Positions 25,698 through 33,950 of a stretch of DNA of 42,010 bases are shown one piece after another. The stretch covers positions 1-42,010 of the forward strand of contig CALAQS010000326.1 in the NCBI GenBank assembly GCA_937888435.1, given 5' to 3'. Numbering within the stretch: the first letter of the stretch is position 1; every line of letters begins with the position of its first letter. Origin of the DNA: an uncultured Acidobacteriota bacterium. Lineage in GTDB: Bacteria > Acidobacteriota > Thermoanaerobaculia > UBA5066. The notes under the pieces are model-generated. The model saw nothing but the letters and a program-made list of their open reading frames with translations. It searched no databases and was not told where the DNA came from. The translations under genes and the position numbers were made by a program.

Positions 25698-27495
25698 GCC
25701 CGTTTACGACATCACGGACGACGTCAAGCGCGACGTCCTCGCGGCGACGGACCTCGTCCAACTGGTCGGCACGGCGACGTCTCTCAAGAAGGCCGGCCGC
25801 TCGTGGAAGGGCCTGTGCCCGTTCCACAGCGAGAAGACCCCTTCCTTTCACGTCCATCCCGACAAGGGCTTCTATTACTGCTTCGGATGCGGCGCCAAGG
25901 GCGACGCGATCACGTTCGTGAGAGAGACCGAGCGCTTCGAGTTTCCCGAGGCCGTCGCCTACCTCGCGCGCCTCGCCGGCATCACGCTCCCGATGCGCCG
26001 GAGCGGCACGCGCGTTGACCGCGGGAAAGAGACGCGGGCGGCCGAGGCGCTCGCTCTTTCGGCCGCTTTTTTCCGCGCGAACCTCGACCGGCACGAAGCC
26101 GCCAAAGCGCTCCTCGAAAAACGCGGCCTCTCGCTCGAGGACGCTCGCACATACGGCCTCGGCGCGGCCCTCGACGCGTGGGACGCGCTGAAGACGTCGC
26201 TCGCTCCGCGTGTTCAGGAAGACACGGCGCTGGACGCCGGTCTCCTCCAGAGGAATCCGGAGACGGGCCGCGTGTACGACCGCTTCCGCAACCGCCTCAC
26301 GATCGAGATCCGCGACGGGCGCGGCGAGATCCTGGGTTTTGGCGCGCGCGCCTTCGGAGACGATCAGCCGAAATACCTCAATTCGCCGGAGACGGCGCGC
26401 TTCTCGAAGGGCAAGCTCCTCTACGGCCTCGACCGCGCGAAAGAGGCGATCCGCAGGGAGGACGTCGTCTTGCTCGTCGAGGGCTATTTCGACCGCATCG
26501 CGTGCGAGCGCGCCGGCGCCTCGAACGCGGTCGCCTCGATGGGGACGGCACTCACGCCCGCACAGGCCGACCTCCTCGGGCGACAGGCTGCGACGGTGAT
26601 CGTCGCGTACGACGGCGACGCGCCGGGCCTCGCCGCCGCGTACAAGGCGTTTCCGCTGCTCCTCTCGCGTGGAGTGAACGTGAGGCACCTCGCGCTGCCG
26701 GACGGCCACGACCCTGATTCCTTTTTGAGAGAAAAAGGTGCTGAAAGCCTTCGGGCTGCCGTTGCGGAAGCGCGTCCCCTTGTGGCAAGCCTCCTAAACA
26801 GGATCCCGGGAACGACGGCGAACCCTGAAGTTCGCGCGGCGCGACTTTCTGAGGCCGTTAGGATTCTCTTAGAAGCAAAAGACCCCGGCCTTAGAAACGA
26901 ACTTCTCGCCACTCTTGCCGTCGGCGCGGGCGTTTCCCTTAGCACCTTCGCGCCCGGGAAGAATCTGGGGGCTGAGGGGGTTAGAAAGTTGCCTGCAGTG
27001 TCACAACAGGCACTGCCCGGCTCGGAAGCGAGGGTTCTGTCGGTACTGCTAACGGATTGGCCAGACAGCATCCAGGTTGTCGAGCGAGTACCGTTGGAGT
27101 TTTTCACGCATCCAGCTGCAAAAGAAATACTTACGGTCCTAAAAGAGTTTGCGTCTCAACCAGGAACCCTTGATTTTTCGTCGCTTACGACACATCTTGG
27201 GGTCGATGCGGGGGCCGTCGCCGCTCAGCTCCTCTTGCGGGAGGGCAACCTGAAGACGGAAGGCGCGGTCGCGGAGGGCTCGGAGGGGCTCAGCCGCATT
27301 CGTATCCCATTGATGCAATTGAAGATACGTCTTCTGGAGGAGACTGCGAGGAACCTCCAGCCGGAGATCCAGAACGCCGCGGCGGCCGGGAACGTAGAGG
27401 GGCGCGAGGTGGCTTATCGCCGCAAGCAGGCCCTCGTCGAGGAAATCCGGCGCCTGAAGGCGGAACTTAAGGCGGAAAACGCGAGTCGGACTTGA
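25690..27495 (+). CDS. dnaG: DNA primase
   Basis: ATG 25690 inside the end of mutS2; 601 residues. The zinc-binding domain has CPFH (43-46) and CFGC (64-67). The catalytic core contains the TOPRIM signature [11 protein letters not shown] (Glu near 263) and YDGDAPG (near 306). The C-terminal helical domain (about 440-601) should bind the DnaB helicase. The primase makes the RNA primers for replication. Odd feature: from about 26715 to 27200 the base composition falls well below that of the window (27121-27180 is 40% G+C by count) and codons such as TTA, AGA and AAA become frequent, although the frame stays open. Spacing to rpoD is 43 bases. Confidence 0.97.
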   Translation: MSEPVYDITDDVKRDVLAATDLVQLVGTATSLKKAGRSWKGLCPFHSEKTPSFHVHPDKGFYYCFGCGAKGDAITFVRETERFEFPEAVAYLARLAGITLPMRRSGTRVDRGKETRAAEALALSAAFFRANLDRHEAAKALLEKRGLSLEDARTYGLGAALDAWDALKTSLAPRVQEDTALDAGLLQRNPETGRVYDRFRNRLTIEIRDGRGEILGFGARAFGDDQPKYLNSPETARFSKGKLLYGLDRAKEAIRREDVVLLVEGYFDRIACERAGASNAVASMGTALTPAQADLLGRQAATVIVAYDGDAPGLAAAYKAFPLLLSRGVNVRHLALPDGHDPDSFLREKGAESLRAAVAEARPLVASLLNRIPGTTANPEVRAARLSEAVRILLEAKDPGLRNELLATLAVGAGVSLSTFAPGKNLGAEGVRKLPAVSQQALPGSEARVLSVLLTDWPDSIQVVERVPLEFFTHPAAKEILTVLKEFASQPGTLDFSSLTTHLGVDAGAVAAQLLLREGNLKTEGAVAEGSEGLSRIRIPLMQLKIRLLEETARNLQPEIQNAAAAGNVEGREVAYRRKQALVEEIRRLKAELKAENASRT

Positions 27496-27538
27496 AGCGC
27501 GCCGGGAAATCCCGGACGCGCGTGGAAGCGAGAAGTCG

Positions 27539-29287
27539 GTGACGGTAGAAGAAAAACACCCCGAAGTCAGAACGCTGATCAACCTCGGCAAGGAGCGCGG
27601 GTACCTGCTCTACGACGAGATCTATCAGGCCTTGCCCGAGGAGCTCGCGAACGCCCCTGACGAGCTGGACGAGATCTACATCCGCTTCGGGGACTACGGA
27701 ATCGAGGTCGTGGACGTCCCCGAGAAGGCGACGAAGAAGCCCGGGCCGGCCGCCGGCTCCGAGACGACGGTGCCCGACCCGACGACCGTCGAGAAGACGA
27801 ATGACCCGGTGCGCATGTACCTGCGCGAGATGGGCACCGTGAAGCTGCTCGACCGCGAGGGCGAGGTCTCGATCGCCCGCCGCATCGAGAACGGCGAAGC
27901 GAAGATCTACCGCGCGCTCTCGACGAACAAGGTCGTCCTCGGCGAGATCCTGAAGATCGTCGAGCAGGCCAAGAAGGACAAGAACGTCGCGCGCGGGTTC
28001 CTGGAATTCGCCGCTGCCGCGCTCGAGGAGGCCGACGAGATCGACCCGAAGACCGCGAACCGCATCGGGTCGATTCAGAAGCACTTCGAGAAGATCGCGA
28101 AGCTCGACGGCGAGCTGCGCAAGCTGGCCGACCGCAAGAGGCCGCCGCTGAAGCCGAAGAAGCTCACGGTCAAGGCGCTCGTGCACGCGAAGGCGAAGGC
28201 CGCGGGAAAGCCCGTGCCGCCCACGAAGCCCGTCCCCGTGGTGGATCCGGCGATCGACCGGCGCGTCTCGGAGATTGCGCGCCTCATCCACGCGATCGAC
28301 TTCACGCCGGCCACGCTCCTGCGCATGGTGAACATGCTGAAGGACCTCGACCGGCAGTTCGCGATGCCCGAGGCCACGATCCGACAGGACCTCGGGAACC
28401 TCAAGAAGGAGAAGAACGAGGTCCGCCGCGACTTCTACAAGCGCCGTGTCGGGAAGTACCGGCAGATGCTCAAAGAGCTCGAGGAGAAGTACCGGATCGA
28501 CCACGACGAGATCAAGCGGACGATGAAGCTCATCCGCGAGGGCGAGGGCGAGGCCGACCAGGCCAAGCAGGAGCTGATCGTCGCGAACCTGAGGCTCGTC
28601 GTCTCGATCGCGAAGAAGTACACGAACCGCGGGCTCCAGTTCCTCGACCTCATCCAGGAGGGGAACATCGGCCTCATGAAGGCCGTCGAGAAGTTCGAGT
28701 ACCGCCGCGGCTACAAGTTCTCGACGTACGCGACGTGGTGGATCCGCCAGGCCATCACGCGCGCGATCGCCGACCAGGCGCGCACGATCCGCATCCCGGT
28801 CCACATGATCGAGACGATCAACAAGCTCACGCGCACTCAGCGTTCGCTCGTGCAGGAGCTCGGCCGCGAGCCCACCGCCGAGGAGATCGCCAAGCGCATG
28901 GACATGCCGGCCTCGAAGGTCCGCAAGATCATGAAGATCGCGCAGGAGCCGATCTCGCTCGAGACGCCCATCGGCGAGGAGGAGGATTCGCATCTCGGCG
29001 ATTTCATCGAGGACCGGCAGGTCATCTCGCCGATCGACGCCGTGATCGTCGCGAACCTCAAGGACCAGACGCGCCGCACGCTGAAAACGCTCACCCCGCG
29101 CGAAGAGCAGGTCCTGCGCATGCGCTTCGGGGTCGGCGACGGGTCGGAGCACACGCTCGAGGAAGTGGGGAAGAGCTTCAACGTGACGCGGGAGCGCATC
29201 CGCCAGATCGAGAGCAAGGCGCTCCGGAAGCTCCGGCACCCCAGCCGGGCCAAGAAGTTGCGGCCGTTCGTGGACGTCGGGCAGTAA
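27539..29287 (+). CDS. rpoD: Primary sigma factor (sigma-70)
   Basis: 582 residues from GTG 27539, with GGAAG and AGAAG upstream. Region 1.1 is at about 10-60 (ending RFGDYGIEV), and region 1.2 starts with [12 protein letters not shown] basic, variable non-conserved region (about 120-330) follows. Region 2 has [18 protein letters not shown], then [13 protein letters not shown]. Region 3 has [13 protein letters not shown], and region 4 the helix-turn-helix [20 protein letters not shown]. It directs housekeeping transcription. Position after dnaG is the classical macromolecular-synthesis order. Confidence 0.97.
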   Translation: MTVEEKHPEVRTLINLGKERGYLLYDEIYQALPEELANAPDELDEIYIRFGDYGIEVVDVPEKATKKPGPAAGSETTVPDPTTVEKTNDPVRMYLREMGTVKLLDREGEVSIARRIENGEAKIYRALSTNKVVLGEILKIVEQAKKDKNVARGFLEFAAAALEEADEIDPKTANRIGSIQKHFEKIAKLDGELRKLADRKRPPLKPKKLTVKALVHAKAKAAGKPVPPTKPVPVVDPAIDRRVSEIARLIHAIDFTPATLLRMVNMLKDLDRQFAMPEATIRQDLGNLKKEKNEVRRDFYKRRVGKYRQMLKELEEKYRIDHDEIKRTMKLIREGEGEADQAKQELIVANLRLVVSIAKKYTNRGLQFLDLIQEGNIGLMKAVEKFEYRRGYKFSTYATWWIRQAITRAIADQARTIRIPVHMIETINKLTRTQRSLVQELGREPTAEEIAKRMDMPASKVRKIMKIAQEPISLETPIGEEEDSHLGDFIEDRQVISPIDAVIVANLKDQTRRTLKTLTPREEQVLRMRFGVGDGSEHTLEEVGKSFNVTRERIRQIESKALRKLRHPSRAKKLRPFVDVGQ

Positions 29288-29298
29288 CGTGCTATATT
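29271..29298 (+). promoter_or_regulatory. Possible separate promoter for the tRNA gene
   Basis: TGGACG, 16 bases, TATATT, overlapping the last rpoD codons. It would start transcription about ten bases before the mature tRNA. Confidence 0.35.
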
Positions 29299-29314
29299 CG
29301 CCCTTCGGCCGTCG

Positions 29315-29387
29315 GGGTCCGTAGCTCAGCGGTCAGAGCCACCGGCTCATAACCGGCGGGTCCCTGGTTCGAATCCAGGCGGACCCA
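29315..29387 (+). tRNA. tRNA with CAU anticodon, elongator tRNA-Met (possibly tRNA-Ile2)
   Basis: A full cloverleaf can be drawn. Acceptor stem GGGTCCG/CGGACCC; D arm GCTC-AGCGGTCA-GAGC; anticodon arm ACCGG-CTCATAA-CCGGC; variable loop GGGTC; T arm CCTGG-TTCGAAT-CCAGG; discriminator A. The loop CTCATAA places CAU at 34-36. The first acceptor pair is G-C, so it is not initiator tRNA, which has an unpaired position 1-72. The top pair of the anticodon stem is A-C (29341 and 29357). CCA is not encoded (CCG follows). A CAU tRNA can also be an isoleucine tRNA modified by TilS; identity is not decided here. Confidence 0.9.
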
Positions 29388-29494
29388 CCGGACGGTTCCG
29401 ACGGCGAGGGACCGAGAGGGAGACACGACATCCGGGCGCGACGAAACACTTCCGATCCCACGGGCGCTTTCGAGTGCCGGGGATTCGTCCAGCC

Positions 29495-29525
29495 GGGCGC
29501 CTTTGTGGCGTCCGTTTTCGTTTTT
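29495..29525 (+). terminator. Rho-independent terminator after rpoD/tRNA
   Basis: GGGCGCC, loop TTTGT, GGCGTCC form a 7-bp stem with one G-T pair, then GTTTTCGTTTTT. It ends the rpsU-rpoD-tRNA unit. The stretch between the tRNA and this hairpin holds nothing else I can see. Confidence 0.85.
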
Positions 29526-29554
29526 AGGGGGTTCAGGATGATCGGGATGACGAG

Positions 29555-30286
29555 GTGAGCGCGACGATGACGAGTCCGCTCGACAGGCTTTTTCTTCTCC
29601 AGGAGGTTCTTCTCGAGGTTCACCAGAAAACCGAGCGCCGGGACAAGACCCCGGACCACCTCGTCCACATCGAAGCCGCCTACCGCGATTCGCGGCGCCA
29701 GCGGGAGGCGGCGGGGGTCGTTCTCTCCCAGGCGGAGGAGCGCAAGAAGACGCTCGACAGCGAAGTCGAGGATCTCAACGAGCAGCTCAAGAAGTACCAG
29801 CAGCAGCTCCAGTCGGTGAAGACGAGCCGCGAGTACAGCGCGCTTCTGAACGAGATCGACGGGATCAAGCGCGAGGTGAGGACCCGCGAGGACGAGCTCC
29901 TTTCCCTCGACGAGACAGTGGCCGGTTCGTCGACCGAGCTGGACCGGCGGGACGAGGAGTTTCCCGCGGAAGAAGCGGGCTATGAGGAGCAGATGAAGGA
30001 GTGGCGGGCGGAACAGGCCGTCCTCGACGCCGAGATCGCACAGGCGAACGCGCGGGCGAAGACCCTCAGGGCCGAGCTCGAGCCGCGGCTCCTCAAGACG
30101 TTCGAGCAGATCAGGCACAAGCGGGCCGGCGTGGCGGTGGCCCGGGTCGACATGGTCGGACCGCAGACGGCTGCCTGCTCGGCCTGTCACGTGCGCCTGC
30201 GTCCGCAGCTCCTCTCGGATCTCAGGCTTTCGAAAGAGACGGTCTTCTGCGAAAGCTGCAAGAGAATCCTCTACTGGATTCCGTGA
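29555..30286 (+). CDS. Coiled-coil protein with C4 zinc ribbon (zf-RING_7 / CT398-like)
   Basis: 243 residues from GTG 29555. Residues 5-190 form a long antiparallel coiled coil rich in Glu, Lys, Arg and Gln, including the well-known KYQQQLQSVKTSREYSALLNE segment. The C-terminus has a zinc ribbon, CSACHVRL then CESCKRILYW. This is the architecture of PF02591 proteins such as chlamydial CT398, thought to interact with sigma-54 or type III export proteins there. In most bacteria the role is unknown. Its stop overlaps the next gene (GTGA), and rnhA commonly follows genes of this family. Confidence 0.9.
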   Translation: MSATMTSPLDRLFLLQEVLLEVHQKTERRDKTPDHLVHIEAAYRDSRRQREAAGVVLSQAEERKKTLDSEVEDLNEQLKKYQQQLQSVKTSREYSALLNEIDGIKREVRTREDELLSLDETVAGSSTELDRRDEEFPAEEAGYEEQMKEWRAEQAVLDAEIAQANARAKTLRAELEPRLLKTFEQIRHKRAGVAVARVDMVGPQTAACSACHVRLRPQLLSDLRLSKETVFCESCKRILYWIP

Positions 30287-30690
30287 GGGGCAAAGAGCGC
30301 CTCGTTCTCTATTTCGACGGGGCGTCGCGGGGGAATCCGGGCCCTTCGTCGTACGGGGTCTGGTCTCCCGCGGGCCTCACGGATTCGAAGAGGCTCGGCT
30401 CCGCGACCAACAACGTCGCGGAATGGCGTGGCTTTCTCGCGGCTCTCGACGTCGCGCTCGCGTCGGGCGCCCGGGACGTCGAGATCCGCGCCGACAGCCA
30501 GCTCGTCCTCCGCCAGTTCTCCGGCGAGTACCGCATGAAGGCGCCGCACCTCGCCGCATTCCTCGAGGAGGCTCGGCGGAAAGCGCGCGGGATCGAACGC
30601 CTCCGCCTCGTACACGTCCCGCGCGAGGAGAACCGCGAGGCGGACGCCCTCGCGAACCGCGCGCTCGATGCGGCCCGCGCCCGGCGGTGA
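30283..30690 (+). CDS. rnhA: Ribonuclease HI-like protein
   Basis: 135 residues from GTG 30283, overlapping the previous stop. Four acidic catalytic positions are visible: YFDGASRGNPG, NNVAEWRG, RADSQLV and REENREADALAN. It removes RNA from RNA-DNA hybrids. The short form with TNNVAE is the YkwA/rnhA 'reverse-transcriptase-like' subgroup rather than the E. coli type. No basic handle region is present. Confidence 0.9.
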   Translation: MRGKERLVLYFDGASRGNPGPSSYGVWSPAGLTDSKRLGSATNNVAEWRGFLAALDVALASGARDVEIRADSQLVLRQFSGEYRMKAPHLAAFLEEARRKARGIERLRLVHVPREENREADALANRALDAARARR

Positions 30691-30708
30691 CGGGGCGATG
30701 ACGGCACC

Positions 30709-31371
30709 GTGACGCGGGCCGAGGAGATCGCCTCGCGCGTCGCCGATGTGCAGCGGCGCATCGCGGCGGCCGCCGCGCGGAGCGGCCGGGCGCCGGAGAG
30801 CGTCCTCCTCGTCGCGGTCGGGAAGACGTATCCGCTCTCCGACCTGCTCCTCGCCCATGCGGCCGGCGTTCGCGCGTTCGGCGAGAACCGCGTGCAGGAG
30901 GCGGAAGAGAAATTTCCGCATCTGCCGGCCGATTCCGCGGGACATCTCATCGGCCCGATCCAGTCGAACAAGGCGAATCGCGCCGTGAAAGTCGCCTCCG
31001 TCGTCGAGACGGTCGATTCTCTGGACCTCGCCCGACGGCTCGATCGCGCCGCGGCGGCGGCGGGGAAGCGCCTCGCCGTGCTCGTTCAGGTGCGCCTCGG
31101 CGGGGAAGTCACGAAGTCGGGAGTCGAGCCGGAGGCGGCCGCCGCGCTCGTTTCGTCCGTGAAGGCGCTGCCGGCGCTCGACCTCAGGGGGCTCATGACG
31201 ATCCCTCCGCCGGGGGACACGCGAGAGCATTTCGCGGCCCTCAGGCGCCTCGGCGAAACGCTCGGACTTCGGGAGCTCTCGATGGGGATGAGCGACGACT
31301 TCGAGGCCGCCGTCGAGGAGGGCGCGACGCTCGTGCGCGTCGGGAGCGCGATCTTCGGGCCGCGGGCCTGA
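30709..31371 (+). CDS. yggS: YggS-type PLP homeostasis protein
   Basis: 220 residues from GTG 30709. The PLP-binding Lys lies in LLVAVGKTYP (usual form VSK, so Ser to Gly here). Other family marks are FGENRVQEAEEK, HLIGPIQSNK (usual HFIGxLQ), GLMTIPP, LSMGMSDDFEAAV and TLVRVGSAIFG. It has the single-domain TIM-barrel fold of alanine racemase but no known catalytic activity, and controls free pyridoxal phosphate and amino-acid pools. In many bacteria it stands near cell-division genes, and here divIVA follows two genes later. Confidence 0.93.
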   Translation: MTRAEEIASRVADVQRRIAAAAARSGRAPESVLLVAVGKTYPLSDLLLAHAAGVRAFGENRVQEAEEKFPHLPADSAGHLIGPIQSNKANRAVKVASVVETVDSLDLARRLDRAAAAAGKRLAVLVQVRLGGEVTKSGVEPEAAAALVSSVKALPALDLRGLMTIPPPGDTREHFAALRRLGETLGLRELSMGMSDDFEAAVEEGATLVRVGSAIFGPRA

Positions 31372-31400
31372 GGACAGCGCGCGGCCGGATCTCCCGATGC

Positions 31401-31406
31401 TAACCT
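31401..31406 (+). promoter_or_regulatory. -10 box TAACCT of the rhomboid-like gene
   Basis: TAACCT is followed by 7 bases and the ATG at 31414. There is no Shine-Dalgarno sequence. A leaderless transcript is predicted. Confidence 0.4.
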
Positions 31407-31413
31407 CGATGCG

Positions 31414-32115
31414 ATGAGGCCGGCGTACAGGCTGCGGTGGGCGGGCCCTCCCGGCTGGCGCCGCATCCCGCCCGTGACGCGCGGCGTCCTCGCGGCGACG
31501 GCCGCCGGTTACCTCCTGACGCTCTTCGTCCCCGGGGCAGCGAGCACCCTCGCCCTCCTCCCGGGTCGCTTCCTCGCGGGCGAGGTCTGGCGCCTCGTGA
31601 CGTACCCGCTCGTCAACATCTCGATTTTCTCGGTTCTCTGGGATCTCCTCCTGGTCTGGAGCTTCGGGTCGGAGGTCGAGCCGCGCTGGGGCTCGAGGCG
31701 CTTCGCAGTCTTCCTTCTTCTCGCGAGCGCGTCGGCGGCCGTGCTCGGCGTCGCGACGGCTTGGCTCCTGCCCGCCTCGCCTTTCGGAGGCGGCGCCGGC
31801 TTCGCGCCGCCCCTCGTCGCGCTCATCGTCGCGTGGACGCTGGAAGGCCCCTCGCTGCCCACGAATTTCTTCGGCGTTTTGCCCATGACGCGCCTCGGCT
31901 TTGCGGCGATCGCTCTCGCCCTCGTCGTCTTCGGAGAGCTCGAGCAGTCGCGCTCCCTCGCGCGGCTCGTCTTCGTCCTCGGCGGCCTGCCGATCTCATG
32001 GCTCTTCGCGCGCGGTCTGGGGGGCGGCGGACCGCGCTTCCCGCGAATGAGGAACCCGTTTCGACGCCGGCGCTTCGCGGTTGTCGACCCGGGGCGCGAT
32101 TTTCGCGTGCATTGA
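31414..32115 (+). CDS. Rhomboid-like membrane protein lacking the catalytic dyad
   Basis: 233 residues with about six TM segments (20-45, 60-80, 98-122, 128-145, 155-173, 180-200). LALLPGRFLAGEVWRLVTYPLV, followed by WDLLLVWSFGSEVEPRWGSRRF, is the rhomboid L1-TM2 signature (WR and the E-x-x-WG). The active-site helix should have GxSG, but the sequence here is GGGAGFAPPLVAL, without Ser. The last helix lacks the catalytic His (FVLGGLPISW). It is therefore a pseudoprotease of the derlin/iRhom kind, or a diverged membrane scaffold. It occupies the position between yggS and divIVA where many bacteria have yggT. Confidence 0.8.
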   Translation: MRPAYRLRWAGPPGWRRIPPVTRGVLAATAAGYLLTLFVPGAASTLALLPGRFLAGEVWRLVTYPLVNISIFSVLWDLLLVWSFGSEVEPRWGSRRFAVFLLLASASAAVLGVATAWLLPASPFGGGAGFAPPLVALIVAWTLEGPSLPTNFFGVLPMTRLGFAAIALALVVFGELEQSRSLARLVFVLGGLPISWLFARGLGGGGPRFPRMRNPFRRRRFAVVDPGRDFRVH

Positions 32116-32138
32116 TTTGAGTCCAAAGGGTTTATAAT
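32112..32138 (+). promoter_or_regulatory. Promoter of divIVA, consensus TATAAT
   Basis: TTGATT (32112-32117), 15 bases, TATAAT (32133-32138), then 7 bases and the ATG at 32146. The -10 is perfect and the spacing short. No ribosome binding site exists between, so translation should be leaderless. Confidence 0.65.
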
Positions 32139-32145
32139 CAAGCGC

Positions 32146-32661
32146 ATGAGACCCACAATCAGTGCGCTCGAGATCCGCAAACGGCTCTTTCCGAAGCGCT
32201 TTCGCGGCTTCGACGCGGTCGAGGTGACGCAGTTTCTCGAGACCCTTTCCGAGGACCTCGAGGAGATGGCGCGCGAGCTGGATGAGCTGGAGCGCGAGAA
32301 CGCGCGGCTCAAGGAAGAAAACACCCGCCACCGCGACACGGAAGTGACCTTGAAGGAGACGCTTCTCCTTGCCCAGCGCTCGGCCGACAGCCTGCGTGAG
32401 GCGAGCGAGAAGGACGCCGGCCGCATCGTGGGCGAGGCCGAGACGAAAGCCGAACGGATGGTGCAGCAGTCGTTCGTGCGGATGGCCGACACGGAGAAGA
32501 GGATCCGCGAGCTCCGCATGGAGCGGCGGAACTTCCAGCTGAAGCTCCAGAGCACGATCGACCTCTTCCAGCAGGTCCTGAACTTCGACAGGGAAGAGGA
32601 CGAGGCCGAAAGCTCGCTCTCAATCCATCGCCCGAAAAAGCGCGAGGGAGAGACGGCCTGA
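32146..32661 (+). CDS. divIVA: DivIVA-domain protein
   Basis: 171 residues. The N-terminal membrane-curvature-binding domain (6-55) has SALEIRKRLFPKRFRGFDAV, then EVTQFLETL. Residues 56-150 are a parallel coiled coil (EELERENARL-type heptads). The tail is short and charged. DivIVA proteins bind negatively curved membranes at poles and septa and recruit division or chromosome-anchoring partners. Neighbours yggS and a TM protein recall the yggS-yggT-divIVA locus of other phyla. The stop overlaps the CTG start of hutI. Confidence 0.9.
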   Translation: MRPTISALEIRKRLFPKRFRGFDAVEVTQFLETLSEDLEEMARELDELERENARLKEENTRHRDTEVTLKETLLLAQRSADSLREASEKDAGRIVGEAETKAERMVQQSFVRMADTEKRIRELRMERRNFQLKLQSTIDLFQQVLNFDREEDEAESSLSIHRPKKREGETA

Positions 32662-33950
32662 AACGGCTGTCCGTCCGGCATCTCGCCGAGCTGGCGACGC
32701 CGGAGGGAGTCTCGGCTCGCGCCGGCGCCGCCCAGGGCGCGATCCGACGTGTGAAAGACGCGGCGCTCCTCGCAGAAGACGGGCGGATCGTCTTCGCGGG
32801 TCCCGACGCGGATTTCGTGAGGCTTTACGGTGAGGCCCCCGCGCCGGGGGAGACGGTCCTCGACGGCAGCGGCAAGACGGCCGTGCCTGGCTTCGTCGAC
32901 GCGCATACGCACCTGCCCTGGGACGGATTCCGCGAGGACGAGTTCAACCGCCGATTGAAAGGGGAGACGTACGCCGCGATCGCGGCAGCGGGGGGCGGCA
33001 TTCTCGCGACGGTCTCTACGACCCGTGCCGCCTCCGAGGAGACGCTCGCACGGAACGTGCGCGCGCGGCTCGACCTCATGCTGCGGCACGGGACGACGTT
33101 CTGCGAGGCGAAGACGGGGTACGGCCTGGACCTCGCGAACGAGAAAAAGCAGTTGCGCGCGCTGCTCAAGGGCGCGAAAGGCCATCCGGTCGGCGTCGCG
33201 CCCACGGCGCTGCCCGCGCACGAGGTGCCGCCGGAGCGCCGCGGGTCTTCCGCTCTCAAGCGCCGTTACGTCGAGGAATGCCGCGCCGAGATCCTGCCCG
33301 CGCTCGCCGACGGTGGAGCGCGGTTCGTCGACGTGTTCTGCGAGGAGGGCGTCTTTTCAGTCGAGGAGTCGCGCGCGATTCTCGAGGCGGGGAAGGCCGT
33401 CGGCCTCCGGCCGCGCGTCCACGCGGACGAGCTGACGCCACTCGGCGGCGCCTCGCTCGCGGCCGACGTCGGCGCCCTCTCGGCGGACCATCTCCTTTAC
33501 GCGACGGACGAAGGCATCGAGGCGATGGCCCGCTCCGGCGTCGTGGCGACGCTGCTGCCGGGCACGTCCGTCTTTTTGCGGACGAACCGCTACGCGAGAG
33601 CGCGCCACATGGTCGAACGAGGCGTCGCCATCGCGCTCGGAACGGACTGCAATCCGGGCTCCTCGTACACCGAGTCGCTGCCGGCCGTCGCATTCCTCGC
33701 CTCCCTGGGCATGGGCCTCACCGCGGAGGAGACGCTCACGGCGATGACGCTGAACGCCGCCGCGTCGGTTGACGAGGCGAAAGCGCGAGGCTCGCTCGAG
33801 CCGGGCAAGCGCGCCGACATCGTCCTCCTCGACGCCCCCTCTCTCGAGCACCTCGTCTATCACTGGGGCGTCAACCTCGTGTCGGACGTTCTCGCCGGAG
33901 GAGAGCACGTGGTCTCTCGGGGCGATTTGTTAGGCTCGCGCGCGTCATGA
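32658..33950 (+). CDS. hutI: Imidazolonepropionase, probable CTG start
   Basis: 430 residues if begun at CTG 32658, which overlaps the divIVA stop (CTGA) and has GAGGGAGAG 7 bases upstream. The first NTG start of the usual kind is GTG 32751, but that would cut off LKRLSVRHLAELATPEGVSA, a normal HutI N-terminus. Amidohydrolase marks: HTHLPWDG (metal His), FCEAKTGYGLD, VHADELTPLGGA, SADHLL and LGTDCNPGSS (metal Asp), then PGKRADIVLLD. It opens the imidazolone ring in histidine breakdown to give formiminoglutamate. The other hut genes (hutH, hutU, hutG) are not in the window. Confidence 0.93.
   Translation: MKRLSVRHLAELATPEGVSARAGAAQGAIRRVKDAALLAEDGRIVFAGPDADFVRLYGEAPAPGETVLDGSGKTAVPGFVDAHTHLPWDGFREDEFNRRLKGETYAAIAAAGGGILATVSTTRAASEETLARNVRARLDLMLRHGTTFCEAKTGYGLDLANEKKQLRALLKGAKGHPVGVAPTALPAHEVPPERRGSSALKRRYVEECRAEILPALADGGARFVDVFCEEGVFSVEESRAILEAGKAVGLRPRVHADELTPLGGASLAADVGALSADHLLYATDEGIEAMARSGVVATLLPGTSVFLRTNRYARARHMVERGVAIALGTDCNPGSSYTESLPAVAFLASLGMGLTAEETLTAMTLNAAASVDEAKARGSLEPGKRADIVLLDAPSLEHLVYHWGVNLVSDVLAGGEHVVSRGDLLGSRAS

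Noticed and set aside
27467-29239. 590-codon open frame antisense to rpoD
   Set aside because: Leu/Asp/Arg-rich shadow with no recognisable domain; rpoD is certain.
29315-29387. Initiator tRNA-fMet
   Set aside because: The first acceptor pair is a normal G-C pair; initiator tRNA has an unpaired 1-72 position.
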